A DNA stretch of 43,497 nt from Blautia sp. (GTDB taxonomy: Bacteria > Bacillota > Clostridia > Lachnospirales > Lachnospiraceae), in the NCBI GenBank assembly GCA_017515325.1, contig JAFWGA010000028.1, positions 1 through 43,497 on the forward strand, given 5' to 3'. The translations under genes were made by a program, and so were the position numbers. This document shows positions 17,630 through 25,721 of this stretch, in pieces. Position 1 is the first letter of the stretch. Every line of letters starts with the position of its first letter. The notes beneath the pieces were generated by a model. That model saw nothing but the letters and a program-made list of their open reading frames with translations, did no database searches and was not told the origin of the DNA.

Positions 17630-19126
17630 TCAGTCTGTCTCGAGAATATTCCTTTTAAAGATGTAGTTTGTCGAATCTTCCGGATCGACATAATAAAGCT
17701 TACCCGCGAAGTAGTTGCTGACAGCCATACCACCGGTATTATCCAGAATAATGCCCCTGCTGTTGTCTTCGCCGCTGATGATGATACTGGTCTGGGTTGC
17801 CTTGTTGTTCTTTAACGTACCGTGATTTGCTGCCACCATACCGACGAGGCAATCAGGATTGTATTTAGAGCTGTTCTTATGAATGATGCAGATTCCTTTG
17901 ATGGTGCAGTCCATGATGGTTCCTGCGTTTTCTACGGCAAGTGAGGCGGCAGAGTAGGTACCGTAAGTGGAGCCGGTCATTAAGACGACGGACGATCCAT
18001 CGATGATGCAGCCACTGATATGGCCGCTGGGAAGGTTGTCGGCTACCAGCAGACCGCCATTGTATCCCCCGATTTCGACGATATTGTCATCCAGAATCTT
18101 ACAACCGGCAATGGTTCCGGCATTGGAAAAAGCAAGAAGGGCACCTTCGTTCATGGCAGATACGGTGACCTCTTCCATGGTAATGTTGCGCAGACTGCCG
18201 CCGCTGCCTACTCCTCCGAATAAGGCGAGCTTCGTGGAGAAGGGATCTTCGATGGTCAGATTCTTGATGGAGAAGCCGTTTCCGTTATAATGGCCGACAA
18301 ACGGCTTCTCAACGGTGTAAAGGCTTCCTTCAAGACTACCGCCGATGTCTGCTGTCTGTTTAAAATACCGGCCGTTATAGAAGGCAACATTTTGAAGGTC
18401 GTTGATGGTAGCTACCTGATAGGGGTTTTTTGAACTCCCATCTCCGCCGGAAAAGAGGGTATCCCGCAGAACGATTGTTTTACTGGAATAGCTGTACTTG
18501 GATCCGAGCCGGATGGCTACATGGTATGTGCCGGCAGGAGCCTGGCTTCCGTCGGTACAGCTGCCGTCCCATTTAACGGTATACAAAGTGCCTGGCTTTA
18601 ATGGCTTTTTGTTAGTATATTTGTGACGATAGACAACCTTCTTTGAGCTGTTGTAGATGAATATGGCGGGATCCGCGCAGGATTTTTCGACCTTAAAGGT
18701 GATCAAAGCGGTATTCTCTCCGTAGACAAAATCCCCACCGGTAGAAGTCTTCAGATCGGTGACCAGGCTTCTGGAATCGACCGGATTGACGGTGATGTTA
18801 CAGATGTAGCTTTTTCCATCGTAATATGCCCTGGCATAGGTTTTCCCCGGCAGATAGCCTTGCACGGTTCCATTGCTGGTAATCTTGGCTACCTGTCTCT
18901 GGCTGGGGATAAAGATAGACCATTTGGCAGGAAGAGCTTTATAAGGCGTGGAAGTATCCAGGTCGAGGATACCCAGTCTGACTTGCTCTCCCATTTTCAA
19001 TGCTAGATTCTTGCGGGTAATATTTGGAATGGCATGTGCTGTTGCGGACAGGCTGAACAGCAGAAAAACACCGAGAAAAAGGGAAAAGAGAAGGGTTTTC
19101 TTTTTTCCGGGGAACCTTTGATTCAT
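17630..19126 (-). CDS. Secreted GLUG-repeat protein with Ig-like N-terminal domains
   Basis: The start chosen is ATG 19126 (minus strand), 8 nt after GGGAGG; the frame extends 12 codons further without support. The 498-aa product begins with a signal peptide (QRFPGKKKTLLFSLFLGVFLL, cleavage near TAHA). A Big/cadherin-like domain (about 35-120) and a FlgD-type Ig-like domain (about 125-225, APAGTYHVAIRLGSKY) follow. From about 235 onward there is a GLUG/beta-helix region (NPYQVATINDLQNVAFYNG, LFGGVGSGGSLRNITMEEV). No sortase motif or C-terminal membrane segment is present. It resembles a smaller relative of the 1266-5243 product, so two GLUG proteins lie within 20 kb. Expected to be extracellular; ligand unknown. 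Confidence 0.8.
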   Translation of the reverse strand: MNQRFPGKKKTLLFSLFLGVFLLFSLSATAHAIPNITRKNLALKMGEQVRLGILDLDTSTPYKALPAKWSIFIPSQRQVAKITSNGTVQGYLPGKTYARAYYDGKSYICNITVNPVDSRSLVTDLKTSTGGDFVYGENTALITFKVEKSCADPAIFIYNSSKKVVYRHKYTNKKPLKPGTLYTVKWDGSCTDGSQAPAGTYHVAIRLGSKYSYSSKTIVLRDTLFSGGDGSSKNPYQVATINDLQNVAFYNGRYFKQTADIGGSLEGSLYTVEKPFVGHYNGNGFSIKNLTIEDPFSTKLALFGGVGSGGSLRNITMEEVTVSAMNEGALLAFSNAGTIAGCKILDDNIVEIGGYNGGLLVADNLPSGHISGCIIDGSSVVLMTGSTYGTYSAASLAVENAGTIMDCTIKGICIIHKNSSKYNPDCLVGMVAANHGTLKNNKATQTSIIISGEDNSRGIILDNTGGMAVSNYFAGKLYYVDPEDSTNYIFKRNILETD

Positions 19127-19196
19127 GATTTTCCTCCCATCTGCAGTTTTGATGAACTGCAATAAATGAATGAAATGTTACAAAAGGGTTACATTT

Positions 19197-19225
19197 ATTA
19201 TACGTTATCTTTTCGCTTGTGGCAA
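19197..19225 (-). promoter_or_regulatory. Sigma-A promoter for the minus-strand GLUG gene
   Basis: On the minus strand TTGCCA (19225-19220) and TATAAT (19202-19197) are separated by exactly 17 bp. The leader contains a 7-bp hairpin (TGCAGTT...AACTGCA, about 19142-19161) before the ribosome binding site. Confidence 0.75.
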
Positions 19226-19284
19226 TACTAAACTTGAAATATTTAACGTGAAATTATTAACGGAGGGTAAACAGGAGGGGTAGT

Positions 19285-20841
19285 ATGTTAAACCTGGAGT
19301 ATTTGCTTTCCAGGGGAGAGACATCCCGGATAGACGCCAGATCTGCTGCCGGAGCGGTTCCGGCTGTGGTATGGCAGATATATTCAGCCTTTGCCAATAC
19401 ATCAGGAGGCATCATACTTTTGGGTGCCGAGAAAAAAAGAGGGGCGGAAGGGCTTTTCCTCACCGGTATCATGAATCCGGAACAGCTGATTCTTCAACTG
19501 TGGAGTGGCTTGGAGAACCGGAATACTGTCAGCGCGAATATTCTTTTTAAAAATCAAATCTATCGGGCGAGGATCTCAGAAGCCGATATCGTTGTGATGG
19601 AGGTGCCGAGGGCCCCCAGGATTAATAGGCCTGTTTTCACCGGGAAGGATATTTTTTCCGGAACTTATTTCAGAAGTGGGGAAGACAATATCCTCTGCAG
19701 CAGGGACAGGATCCGCGATATGCTGCGAGATCAGAAGGAGGACAGTGGAGAACGGCAGCTGCTGTGGAGATACGGGACGGATTCTCTGGATCCTGATACC
19801 CTGGCCAGGTATCGTGCTGTGTTCGGGGCAAGGCACCCCAAGCATCCCCTGCTCAAAATGGGGGATGAAGAATTTCTGGCCAGGATAGGGGCTGTCGGCA
19901 GAAATGAGGAGCGACATCTGTGTGCGAGTTTAGCGGGACTGATGTTTTTTGGACGCAGAGAAGCCTTGTATGAGGTGAAGCCGGATTTTCATCTTGACTA
20001 CAGAGAACTTTTGCCGGGGGGGAACGGGTGGATGAGTCGTGTGTCTTCAAAGAGACAGGACTGGAGTGGCAATATCTTTGATTTTTACTGCAGAATCATC
20101 GATTCACTTACCGCAGTAGCCAAAGGGGATGAGCCCGAAGATCCGCTTTTGCTTCGCAGGTTCAGAAGCTGCCTCGAGGAGATGCTGATCAATTCTTTTG
20201 TTCACGGCGATCTGATATGCGGTACCGGCATTGTATTGGCGAAGGGAGAGGAATGGCTTACTGTGTCAAGTCCGGGTATTTTTCTGATGGATCCTGACGA
20301 AGCCTGTGCCGGGGGATTTAGTGAGCCCCGCAATCCCCTTTTGAGGAGTTTTTTTTCTCTTATCATGGCAGGGCAAATTCAGGGAACAGGACTGGTTGAG
20401 CTTTTTCAGGTTTGGAATGCCACAAACAGAATAAAGCCCAGGATTGTGGAATCCTTTGATTCCAACCGGACAACCTTTATCCTGAGGCTGAAGGCGGGAG
20501 AAGCTCCTAAGGAAGAAGAGGATATCGGTGAGAAAACCGACAGCCCGTCTGTTCAGACAAATGACAGGCCTGAGAATGTCCCTGTCGGTAAGGCTGCCCA
20601 GCTTGCCGAGGAGGGAAGGCAGCGGCTTCTGAAAAAGCGGGGCCTGACGCAACAGCAGGCGAGAGCTATGGTGGCTTATCCTGAATATCCGACGGGGATG
20701 GATCTGAAGGTGTATGACAGTATGTTTACTCTGGAAGGCAGTTCCGTAAAGGAATTGGCCAATCATCTGAATTTGCCCCATGAGGATGTGGACAAAAGCC
20801 TGCACCATCTGAGTCAGCTTGGATTTCTGTACAGAAGATGA
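19285..20841 (+). CDS. AlbA/Schlafen-domain ATPase-like regulator
   Basis: ATG 19285 follows GGAGGGG. The 518-aa product has an N-terminal AlbA_2/Schlafen-type domain (about 5-140; ANTSGGIILLGAEKK and YFRSGEDNILCSRDRI are typical). A GHKL-type ATP-binding C-terminal domain follows (about 270-400; EEMLINSFVHGDL matches the E..xNa..H.D motif, GTGLVELFQ the glycine box). The end contains helical, probably winged-helix-like segments (SSVKELANHLNLPHEDVDKSLHHLSQLGFLYRR). Related proteins are annotated as RecG-related ATPases or transcriptional regulators. DNA binding is inferred from the C-terminal helices. It is divergent from the GLUG gene and could in principle control it through the 19127-19284 spacer, but no operator was identified. 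Confidence 0.8.
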   Translation: MLNLEYLLSRGETSRIDARSAAGAVPAVVWQIYSAFANTSGGIILLGAEKKRGAEGLFLTGIMNPEQLILQLWSGLENRNTVSANILFKNQIYRARISEADIVVMEVPRAPRINRPVFTGKDIFSGTYFRSGEDNILCSRDRIRDMLRDQKEDSGERQLLWRYGTDSLDPDTLARYRAVFGARHPKHPLLKMGDEEFLARIGAVGRNEERHLCASLAGLMFFGRREALYEVKPDFHLDYRELLPGGNGWMSRVSSKRQDWSGNIFDFYCRIIDSLTAVAKGDEPEDPLLLRRFRSCLEEMLINSFVHGDLICGTGIVLAKGEEWLTVSSPGIFLMDPDEACAGGFSEPRNPLLRSFFSLIMAGQIQGTGLVELFQVWNATNRIKPRIVESFDSNRTTFILRLKAGEAPKEEEDIGEKTDSPSVQTNDRPENVPVGKAAQLAEEGRQRLLKKRGLTQQQARAMVAYPEYPTGMDLKVYDSMFTLEGSSVKELANHLNLPHEDVDKSLHHLSQLGFLYRR

Positions 20842-20984
20842 GTTAATCCGTGCTGCGCTTTCAGCGGTTGCTGCGCATCCTTTCGGTCACCGTACAGGTC
20901 AAAAATATTTCTTGAAAATACGTAGAAGATACTATAAAATTATGGTAACGAATCTTCAGTTTGCCACAGACGGAGGATATTATA

Positions 20985-21992
20985 ATGGATGAGAAGAAAC
21001 TGACTACCATTGGGGTACTTACCAGCGGCGGTGATGCGCCGGGAATGAATGCGGCTATCCGTGCCGTCGTGAGAAGAGGCCTGAGCAGCGGGCTGAAGGT
21101 CAAAGGAATCCAGAAGGGCTATTCCGGGCTTTTGAATGAAGAGATCATAGATATGACAGCCAAGGACGTGTCTGACACGATCGAAAGAGGGGGTACGGTA
21201 CTCTACACAGCCAGATGTGCGGAGATGCGTACCCAGGCCGGTCAGGAGCGTGCCGCCGAGATCTGTCGGGAGCATGGAATCGAAGGCCTTGTCGTGATCG
21301 GGGGGGACGGTTCTTTTGCCGGTGCCCAGAAGCTGGCAAACCTTGGGATCAACACGATCGGTATTCCGGGAACGATTGACCTGGATATTGCCTGTACGGA
21401 ATACACCATTGGCTTTGACACGGCTGTCAATACAGCGATGGAGGCCATTGACAAGGTTCGTGACACTTCGACCTCCCATGAAAGGTGCAGTATCATAGAG
21501 GTAATGGGGCGCAGCGCCGGGTATATTGCTCTTTGGTGCGGGATTGCCAATGGAGCAGAGGACGTTCTGATCACGGAAAAGTATGATTATGATGAACAGA
21601 AGCTTGTCAATCATATCATCGCCAGCCGTAAAGCAGGGAAAAAGCATCACATTATCATTAATGCGGAGGGGATCGGCCATTCTGAGGCTATGGCAAAGCG
21701 GATCGAAGCGGCAACGGGCATAGAGACGCGGGCTACCATCCTCGGCCATATGCAGCGCGGCGGCAGTCCTACCTGTAAGGATCGCGTTTATGCTTCTATG
21801 ATGGGAGCAATGGCAGTGGATCTCCTGCTTGCCGGTAAAACCTGCCGAGTGGTTGGTTACCGCCATGGGGATTTCGTTGATTTTGATATCAATGAGGCCC
21901 TTGCCATGAAAAAGAATGTAGATGATTATATGTGGGAGGTTTGTAACTCCCTGTCTCACAATTACAGCAAGCGTTCTTCAGCTATGTTGTGA
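20985..21992 (+). CDS. pfkA: ATP-dependent 6-phosphofructokinase
   Basis: ATG 20985 follows GGAGG at 20972-20976. The 335-aa product phosphorylates fructose 6-phosphate to fructose 1,6-bisphosphate in glycolysis. The N-terminal GGDAPGMNAAIR binds the nucleotide. GGDGS (106-110) has Gly at the position that distinguishes ATP from pyrophosphate enzymes. The catalytic Asp132 lies in GTIDLDI, where many PfkA proteins have GTIDNDI; I believe the Leu form also occurs in other Clostridia. MGRSAGYIAL and HMQRGGSPTCKDR are substrate-site motifs. Upstream a TTGAAA and a TATAAA occur with non-ideal spacing. It is followed closely by the RNA methyltransferase gene. Confidence 0.95.
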   Translation: MDEKKLTTIGVLTSGGDAPGMNAAIRAVVRRGLSSGLKVKGIQKGYSGLLNEEIIDMTAKDVSDTIERGGTVLYTARCAEMRTQAGQERAAEICREHGIEGLVVIGGDGSFAGAQKLANLGINTIGIPGTIDLDIACTEYTIGFDTAVNTAMEAIDKVRDTSTSHERCSIIEVMGRSAGYIALWCGIANGAEDVLITEKYDYDEQKLVNHIIASRKAGKKHHIIINAEGIGHSEAMAKRIEAATGIETRATILGHMQRGGSPTCKDRVYASMMGAMAVDLLLAGKTCRVVGYRHGDFVDFDINEALAMKKNVDDYMWEVCNSLSHNYSKRSSAML

Positions 21993-22074
21993 TTTGCCTT
22001 TTCCTCATCTGCAGGGAAATAGGGCACCAGTGAGTCGGGCATCTGAATCGTGCTGTCAGGGAGGAGGGGTGTCA

Positions 22075-22878
22075 TTGATCACAAGCCTGAATAATCCTCA
22101 GGTTAAAAGAATCCTTCATCTTAATCAAAAAACAAAAGCCCGTCGCCAAGAGGGGCTTTTTGTGGCAGAAGGAGAGAAAATGTTTCTGGAAGCTCCGGTC
22201 AGCTGGATAGACAGGGTCTATGTGAGTGAGGAATATGTTCCGCAGGCAGGGGCAGCCGAGAAGCTTTCCTGTGTATCCTCAGAGACTGTTGGCTCCTCCG
22301 TCTTCCGGCAGATGAGTGATACCTGTACGCCGCAGGGGGTTCTGACGGTGCTGAAGACTCCGGTATATGGAGCCGACGATCTGTTGAGCCACTCGATGGA
22401 GCATGCCCCTCTTTTTCTGATCCTGGAGGATATCCAGGATCCTGGAAATCTGGGAAGTATGATCCGCTCCGGTGAGGGGGCGGGGGTAGACGGAGTGCTG
22501 CTTACCAAAACCTGTGCCGATGTCACCAGTCCCAAGGCAGTCCGGGCGACCATGGGCTCTGTTTACCGGATTCCTTATCTGTGGATAGAAAACATAGAGG
22601 AAGCCGGTCGGATATTAAGACCTCTTGGTGTAAAGCTGTATGCTGCCTATCTGAAGGGAGGGGAGGACTATGACAGGATGGATTATTCCCATGGCTGCGC
22701 TTTTCTGATCGGCAATGAGGGGAAAGGCCTTACGCTCGAAGCTGTGAATGAAGCGGACAAACGGATCCGGATTCCGATGTGCGGTCGGGTGGAATCTCTG
22801 AATGCCGCCATGGCGGCCAGTATCCTCATGTATGAGGCGGCCAGGCAGAGACGGGAAAAGCATACTATGTATCCTTGA
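22075..22878 (+). CDS. SpoU/TrmH-family RNA 2'-O-methyltransferase
   Basis: The best start is TTG 22075, just after GGAGGAGGGG (GTG 22069 is an alternative); the open frame upstream overlaps pfkA and lacks support. The product is 267 aa. The N-terminal part (about 5-95) is the substrate-binding domain of RlmB/TrmH-like proteins. The C-terminal SPOUT domain shows motif 1 (DIQDPGNLGSMIRS, with Asn and Arg), motif 2 (FLIGNEGKGL) and motif 3 (IPMCGRVESLNAAMAASILMYE), forming the trefoil-knot SAM site. It methylates a ribose in rRNA or tRNA; which one cannot be told. It ends 11 bp before the NfeD gene, so the two may be cotranscribed. Confidence 0.9.
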   Translation: MITSLNNPQVKRILHLNQKTKARRQEGLFVAEGEKMFLEAPVSWIDRVYVSEEYVPQAGAAEKLSCVSSETVGSSVFRQMSDTCTPQGVLTVLKTPVYGADDLLSHSMEHAPLFLILEDIQDPGNLGSMIRSGEGAGVDGVLLTKTCADVTSPKAVRATMGSVYRIPYLWIENIEEAGRILRPLGVKLYAAYLKGGEDYDRMDYSHGCAFLIGNEGKGLTLEAVNEADKRIRIPMCGRVESLNAAMAASILMYEAARQRREKHTMYP

Positions 22879-22889
22879 GGAGGTCTTGT

Positions 22890-23327
22890 ATGAATCCGAT
22901 TATTTGGTTGATGATTGTGGTAGTATTGGTGATTATTGAAGCGATGACCTTTGGGCTGACTACGATCTGGTTTGCGGGAGGGGCTCTGTGTGCGGCAGTT
23001 ATGTCATATCTGAAATATGGTATTTATCCCCAGCTCGCCGTGTTTTTTGGAGCATCTTTTTTCCTGCTTGTGGTGACGCGTCCTCTGGCTGTCCGGTTTA
23101 TGAAGAAAGGCATGCCCAAAACGAATGTAAACAGTATGATCGGGCGCACTGCGAAAGTGATAGAAAGAATAGACAACCTTGCCCAGACAGGACGGGTGCG
23201 CGTCAACGATATTGAGTGGAAGGCGCAGTCGGTCGAGGATGGAAAAACCATTGAAACGGGAACAATTGTTGAGGTGAAAGAGGTCAGAGGAGTCCGTCTG
23301 ATTGTTGACATAGCCAAAACGGAATGA
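22890..23327 (+). CDS. NfeD-family membrane protein
   Basis: ATG 22890 lies behind GAGGAGG. The 145-aa protein has two hydrophobic regions (about 3-27 and 29-65) and a soluble C-terminal OB-fold domain (about 85-145, MIGRTAKVIERIDN, GRVRVNDIEWKAQS, IVEVKEVRGVRLIV). This is the short, protease-less NfeD form. NfeD proteins are typically encoded next to SPFH/stomatin proteins and modulate their assemblies in the membrane, and here the SPFH gene follows 94 bp later. Part of that spacer (AAGCAGAATACAGGACTGAG, then CAGTGAC) resembles the right end of spacer repeat family 1. Confidence 0.9.
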   Translation: MNPIIWLMIVVVLVIIEAMTFGLTTIWFAGGALCAAVMSYLKYGIYPQLAVFFGASFFLLVVTRPLAVRFMKKGMPKTNVNSMIGRTAKVIERIDNLAQTGRVRVNDIEWKAQSVEDGKTIETGTIVEVKEVRGVRLIVDIAKTE

Positions 23328-23421
23328 ACGAATGTTTGCCCTTCGGAACGAAAACCCATTGTAACTAAGCAGAATACAGGACTGAGCAGTGACAAACCAT
23401 AAATAATGAAAGGAGATTACC

Positions 23422-24348
23422 ATGGGAACCATTATTTTCTTTGCAATTCTGATCATTCTGGTATTGTGGATCATGGCATCGTGTGTCCGCGTTGTGCCGC
23501 AGGCCTATTCTTTTGTGCTGGAGCGTATGGGAGGATATAAGGCGACCTGGGATACGGGCATTCATTTCAAGCTTCCCTTTATTGAGAGGGTAGCCCGTAA
23601 AGTAAATATGAAGGAGCAGGTGGTGGATTTCCCACCCCAGCCGGTTATCACAAAAGATAATGTCACGATGCAGATTGATACGGTCATTTTTTTCCAGATC
23701 ACGGACGCGAAGCTTTATACCTATGGGGTGGAGAATCCTCTTCTGGCCATTGAGAATCTTTCTGCCACGACACTGAGAAACATTATCGGCGATATGGAAC
23801 TGGATGAAACGCTTACCTCCCGTGAAGTCATCAATACCAAGATGAGAGCTTCCCTGGACGAGGCGACTGATCCCTGGGGCATTAAGGTAAACCGTGTAGA
23901 ATTGAAAAATATCATCCCTCCGGCTGCGATCCAACAGTCTATGGAGAAACAGATGAAGGCGGAGCGTGAGCGCCGTGAGGCCATCCTTCGGGCAGAGGGC
24001 GAGAAAAAATCCACGATTCTTGTGGCGGAGGGCAAGAAGGAATCCGCTATTTTGGATGCCCAGGCAGAAAAGGAGGCCGCTATCCTCAGAGCTGAGGCTA
24101 AGCGTGTGGCGATGGTAAAGGAAGCGGAAGGACAGGCGGAAGCAGTACTCAAGATCCAGAATGCCAACGCGGAAGGAATCCGCATGCTGAAGTCGGCAGG
24201 GGCGGATGAGGCGGTGCTTACCTTGAAGAGTCTGGAAGCATTAGCCAAGCTCGCAGAGGGCCAGGCTACCAAGATCATTGTGCCCTCTGATCTTCAAGGG
24301 ATTGCCAGTCTTGCAACCTCTCTGAAGGAGATTGTAAAGGATCAGTAA
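23422..24348 (+). CDS. SPFH/stomatin-like membrane protein
   Basis: ATG 23422 follows AAAGGAG. The 308-aa product has one N-terminal membrane segment (TIIFFAILIILVLWIMAS) and then an SPFH domain (about 25-180; VVPQAYSFVLERMGGYKATW, NMKEQVVDFPPQPVITKDNV, DETLTSREVINTKM). An Ala/Glu/Lys-rich coiled coil (about 180-260, ERREAILRAEGEKK) and a short C-terminal tail complete it. It resembles the QmcA/paraslipin branch of stomatins, which form large ring or cage assemblies on the membrane with NfeD partners. Its TAA stop is embedded in GTAACGCTATTCGG, an end-like sequence of spacer repeat family 1. Confidence 0.92.
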   Translation: MGTIIFFAILIILVLWIMASCVRVVPQAYSFVLERMGGYKATWDTGIHFKLPFIERVARKVNMKEQVVDFPPQPVITKDNVTMQIDTVIFFQITDAKLYTYGVENPLLAIENLSATTLRNIIGDMELDETLTSREVINTKMRASLDEATDPWGIKVNRVELKNIIPPAAIQQSMEKQMKAERERREAILRAEGEKKSTILVAEGKKESAILDAQAEKEAAILRAEAKRVAMVKEAEGQAEAVLKIQNANAEGIRMLKSAGADEAVLTLKSLEALAKLAEGQATKIIVPSDLQGIASLATSLKEIVKDQ

Positions 24349-24438
24349 CGCTATTCGGCCAGGTGTGTGTTACAAATGTCCGGCAGCAGAGGTCACAGCT
24401 GCAAGGATACGGCAGAAATAAGAATGGAAAGAACGATT

Positions 24439-25446
24439 ATGAATAAGAATTTGGCAGCAGGTTTAAAAGGAAGAAGCTTTCTGACGCTGAAGGATTTTAC
24501 CCCTGACGAGATCCTCTATTATCTGGATCTGGCGGCAGAGCTGAAGGCAAAGAAGAAGGCAGGAGAGCTCCATGACCGTTTCCGGGGGAAAAATATCGCT
24601 CTGATCTTCGAGAAGACGAGTACCAGGACCAGATGCTCCTTTGAGGTGGCGGCTCATGATCTGGGGATGGGAAGCACTTATCTGGATGATCTTGTTTCTC
24701 AGATCGGGAAAAAGGAGAGCATAGCGGATACGGCTCGGGTGCTGGGGCGCATGTATGACGGCATAGAGTACCGGGGCTATGGGCAGGAGATCGTGGAGGA
24801 GCTTGCCAGGTATGCCGGTGTTCCCGTCTGGAATGGCCTGACCAATGAATATCATCCGACGCAGATGCTGGCGGATATGCTTACCATCAGGGAGCATTTT
24901 GGCCGTCTGAAGGGGATCCGTCTGGCTTATCTGGGAGACGCGAGGTATAATATGGGAAATTCCCTGATGATAACCTGCGCAAAGCTGGGAATCCATTTTA
25001 CTGCCTGCACCAGCAGGAAATATTTCCCGGATCCGGCATTGGTGAAGCAGTGTGAAGAATTTGCTGCCGCCTCACAGGCTACGATCCGGCTGACGGAGGA
25101 TGCCTGGGAAGGAACCAGCCAGGCGGATGTGCTTTATACAGACGTCTGGGTTTCAATGGGGGAACCGGATGAAGTCTGGGCGGAGAGGATCCATGATCTG
25201 ACACCGTATTGCGTGACCAGGGAGCTGATGGAGCATGCGGGTTCACAGGCTGTTTTTTTGCATTGCCTGCCTGCCTTCCATGATCTGAAGACGAAGATCG
25301 GAAAGGAGATGGGGGAGAGGTTCGGGCTGACTCATATGGAGGTGTCGGACGAGGTCTTTGAGGGAGAGAGATCTCTGGTATTTGAGGAAGCTGAGAACCG
25401 GATGCATACGATCAAAGCGGTTATGGCGGCGTCACTTGGGTGGTGA
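24439..25446 (+). CDS. argF: Ornithine carbamoyltransferase
   Basis: The start chosen is ATG 24439 (preceded by GGAAAG); ATG 24424 would add five residues. The 335-aa enzyme joins carbamoyl phosphate and ornithine to citrulline. The carbamoyl-phosphate loop STRTR lies at 61-65, HPTQ at 139-142, and the ornithine-site HCLP at 275-278; the SMG element (DVWVSMGE) distinguishes it from aspartate carbamoyltransferases. No other arginine-synthesis or deiminase gene is nearby, so an anabolic (argF) or catabolic (arcB) role cannot be decided from context. A strong terminator follows. Confidence 0.93.
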   Translation: MNKNLAAGLKGRSFLTLKDFTPDEILYYLDLAAELKAKKKAGELHDRFRGKNIALIFEKTSTRTRCSFEVAAHDLGMGSTYLDDLVSQIGKKESIADTARVLGRMYDGIEYRGYGQEIVEELARYAGVPVWNGLTNEYHPTQMLADMLTIREHFGRLKGIRLAYLGDARYNMGNSLMITCAKLGIHFTACTSRKYFPDPALVKQCEEFAAASQATIRLTEDAWEGTSQADVLYTDVWVSMGEPDEVWAERIHDLTPYCVTRELMEHAGSQAVFLHCLPAFHDLKTKIGKEMGERFGLTHMEVSDEVFEGERSLVFEEAENRMHTIKAVMAASLGW

Positions 25447-25506
25447 CGGGCTTTAGTGATGATGAGACGGTCTGGGCGAGGGGAACTCTCGGCTTGCAGG
25501 CTCTGA

Positions 25507-25548
25507 AAAGGGGGGATGGCATGTTCATATGCCATCCCCCCTTTCGCT
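25507..25548 (+). terminator. Strong terminator after argF
   Basis: GGGGGGATGGCAT (25510-25522) pairs perfectly with ATGCCATCCCCCC around a 6-nt loop. An A-run precedes the stem and CTTTCGCT follows it. The rest of the 25447-25721 spacer contains the promoter of the next gene and small GC hairpins. Confidence 0.85.
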
Positions 25549-25623
25549 GTACCATAGCCTTCGGCTGTGTGTGAGCCTGTCTGAGGGCATCAATGCGGTT
25601 CCCTCTTGGGAGGAATAATAGGC

Positions 25624-25652
25624 TTGACAAGATATGGAAAAGAAGATATAAT
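25624..25652 (+). promoter_or_regulatory. Consensus sigma-A promoter for the SH3-3D gene
   Basis: TTGACA (25624-25629) and TATAAT (25647-25652) both match consensus exactly with a 17-bp spacer, predicting strong transcription. The start codon lies about 70 bp beyond the -10. Confidence 0.85.
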
Positions 25653-25721
25653 CAGCTCGAAATGAAGTTGTAATAATTACGTAATATTTCGAAAAGGATT
25701 TGAAAGACAAGGTGCGATGAT

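Noticed and set aside
21375-21395. PfkA with Leu where GTIDNDI is usual
   Set aside because: I recall GTIDLDI in other Clostridia, the catalytic Asp is retained and the rest is normal; it seems a lineage variant rather than an anomaly.
20940-21959. 339-aa open frame antisense to pfkA
   Set aside because: pfkA has all family motifs on the other strand; the antisense translation has no recognisable domain.
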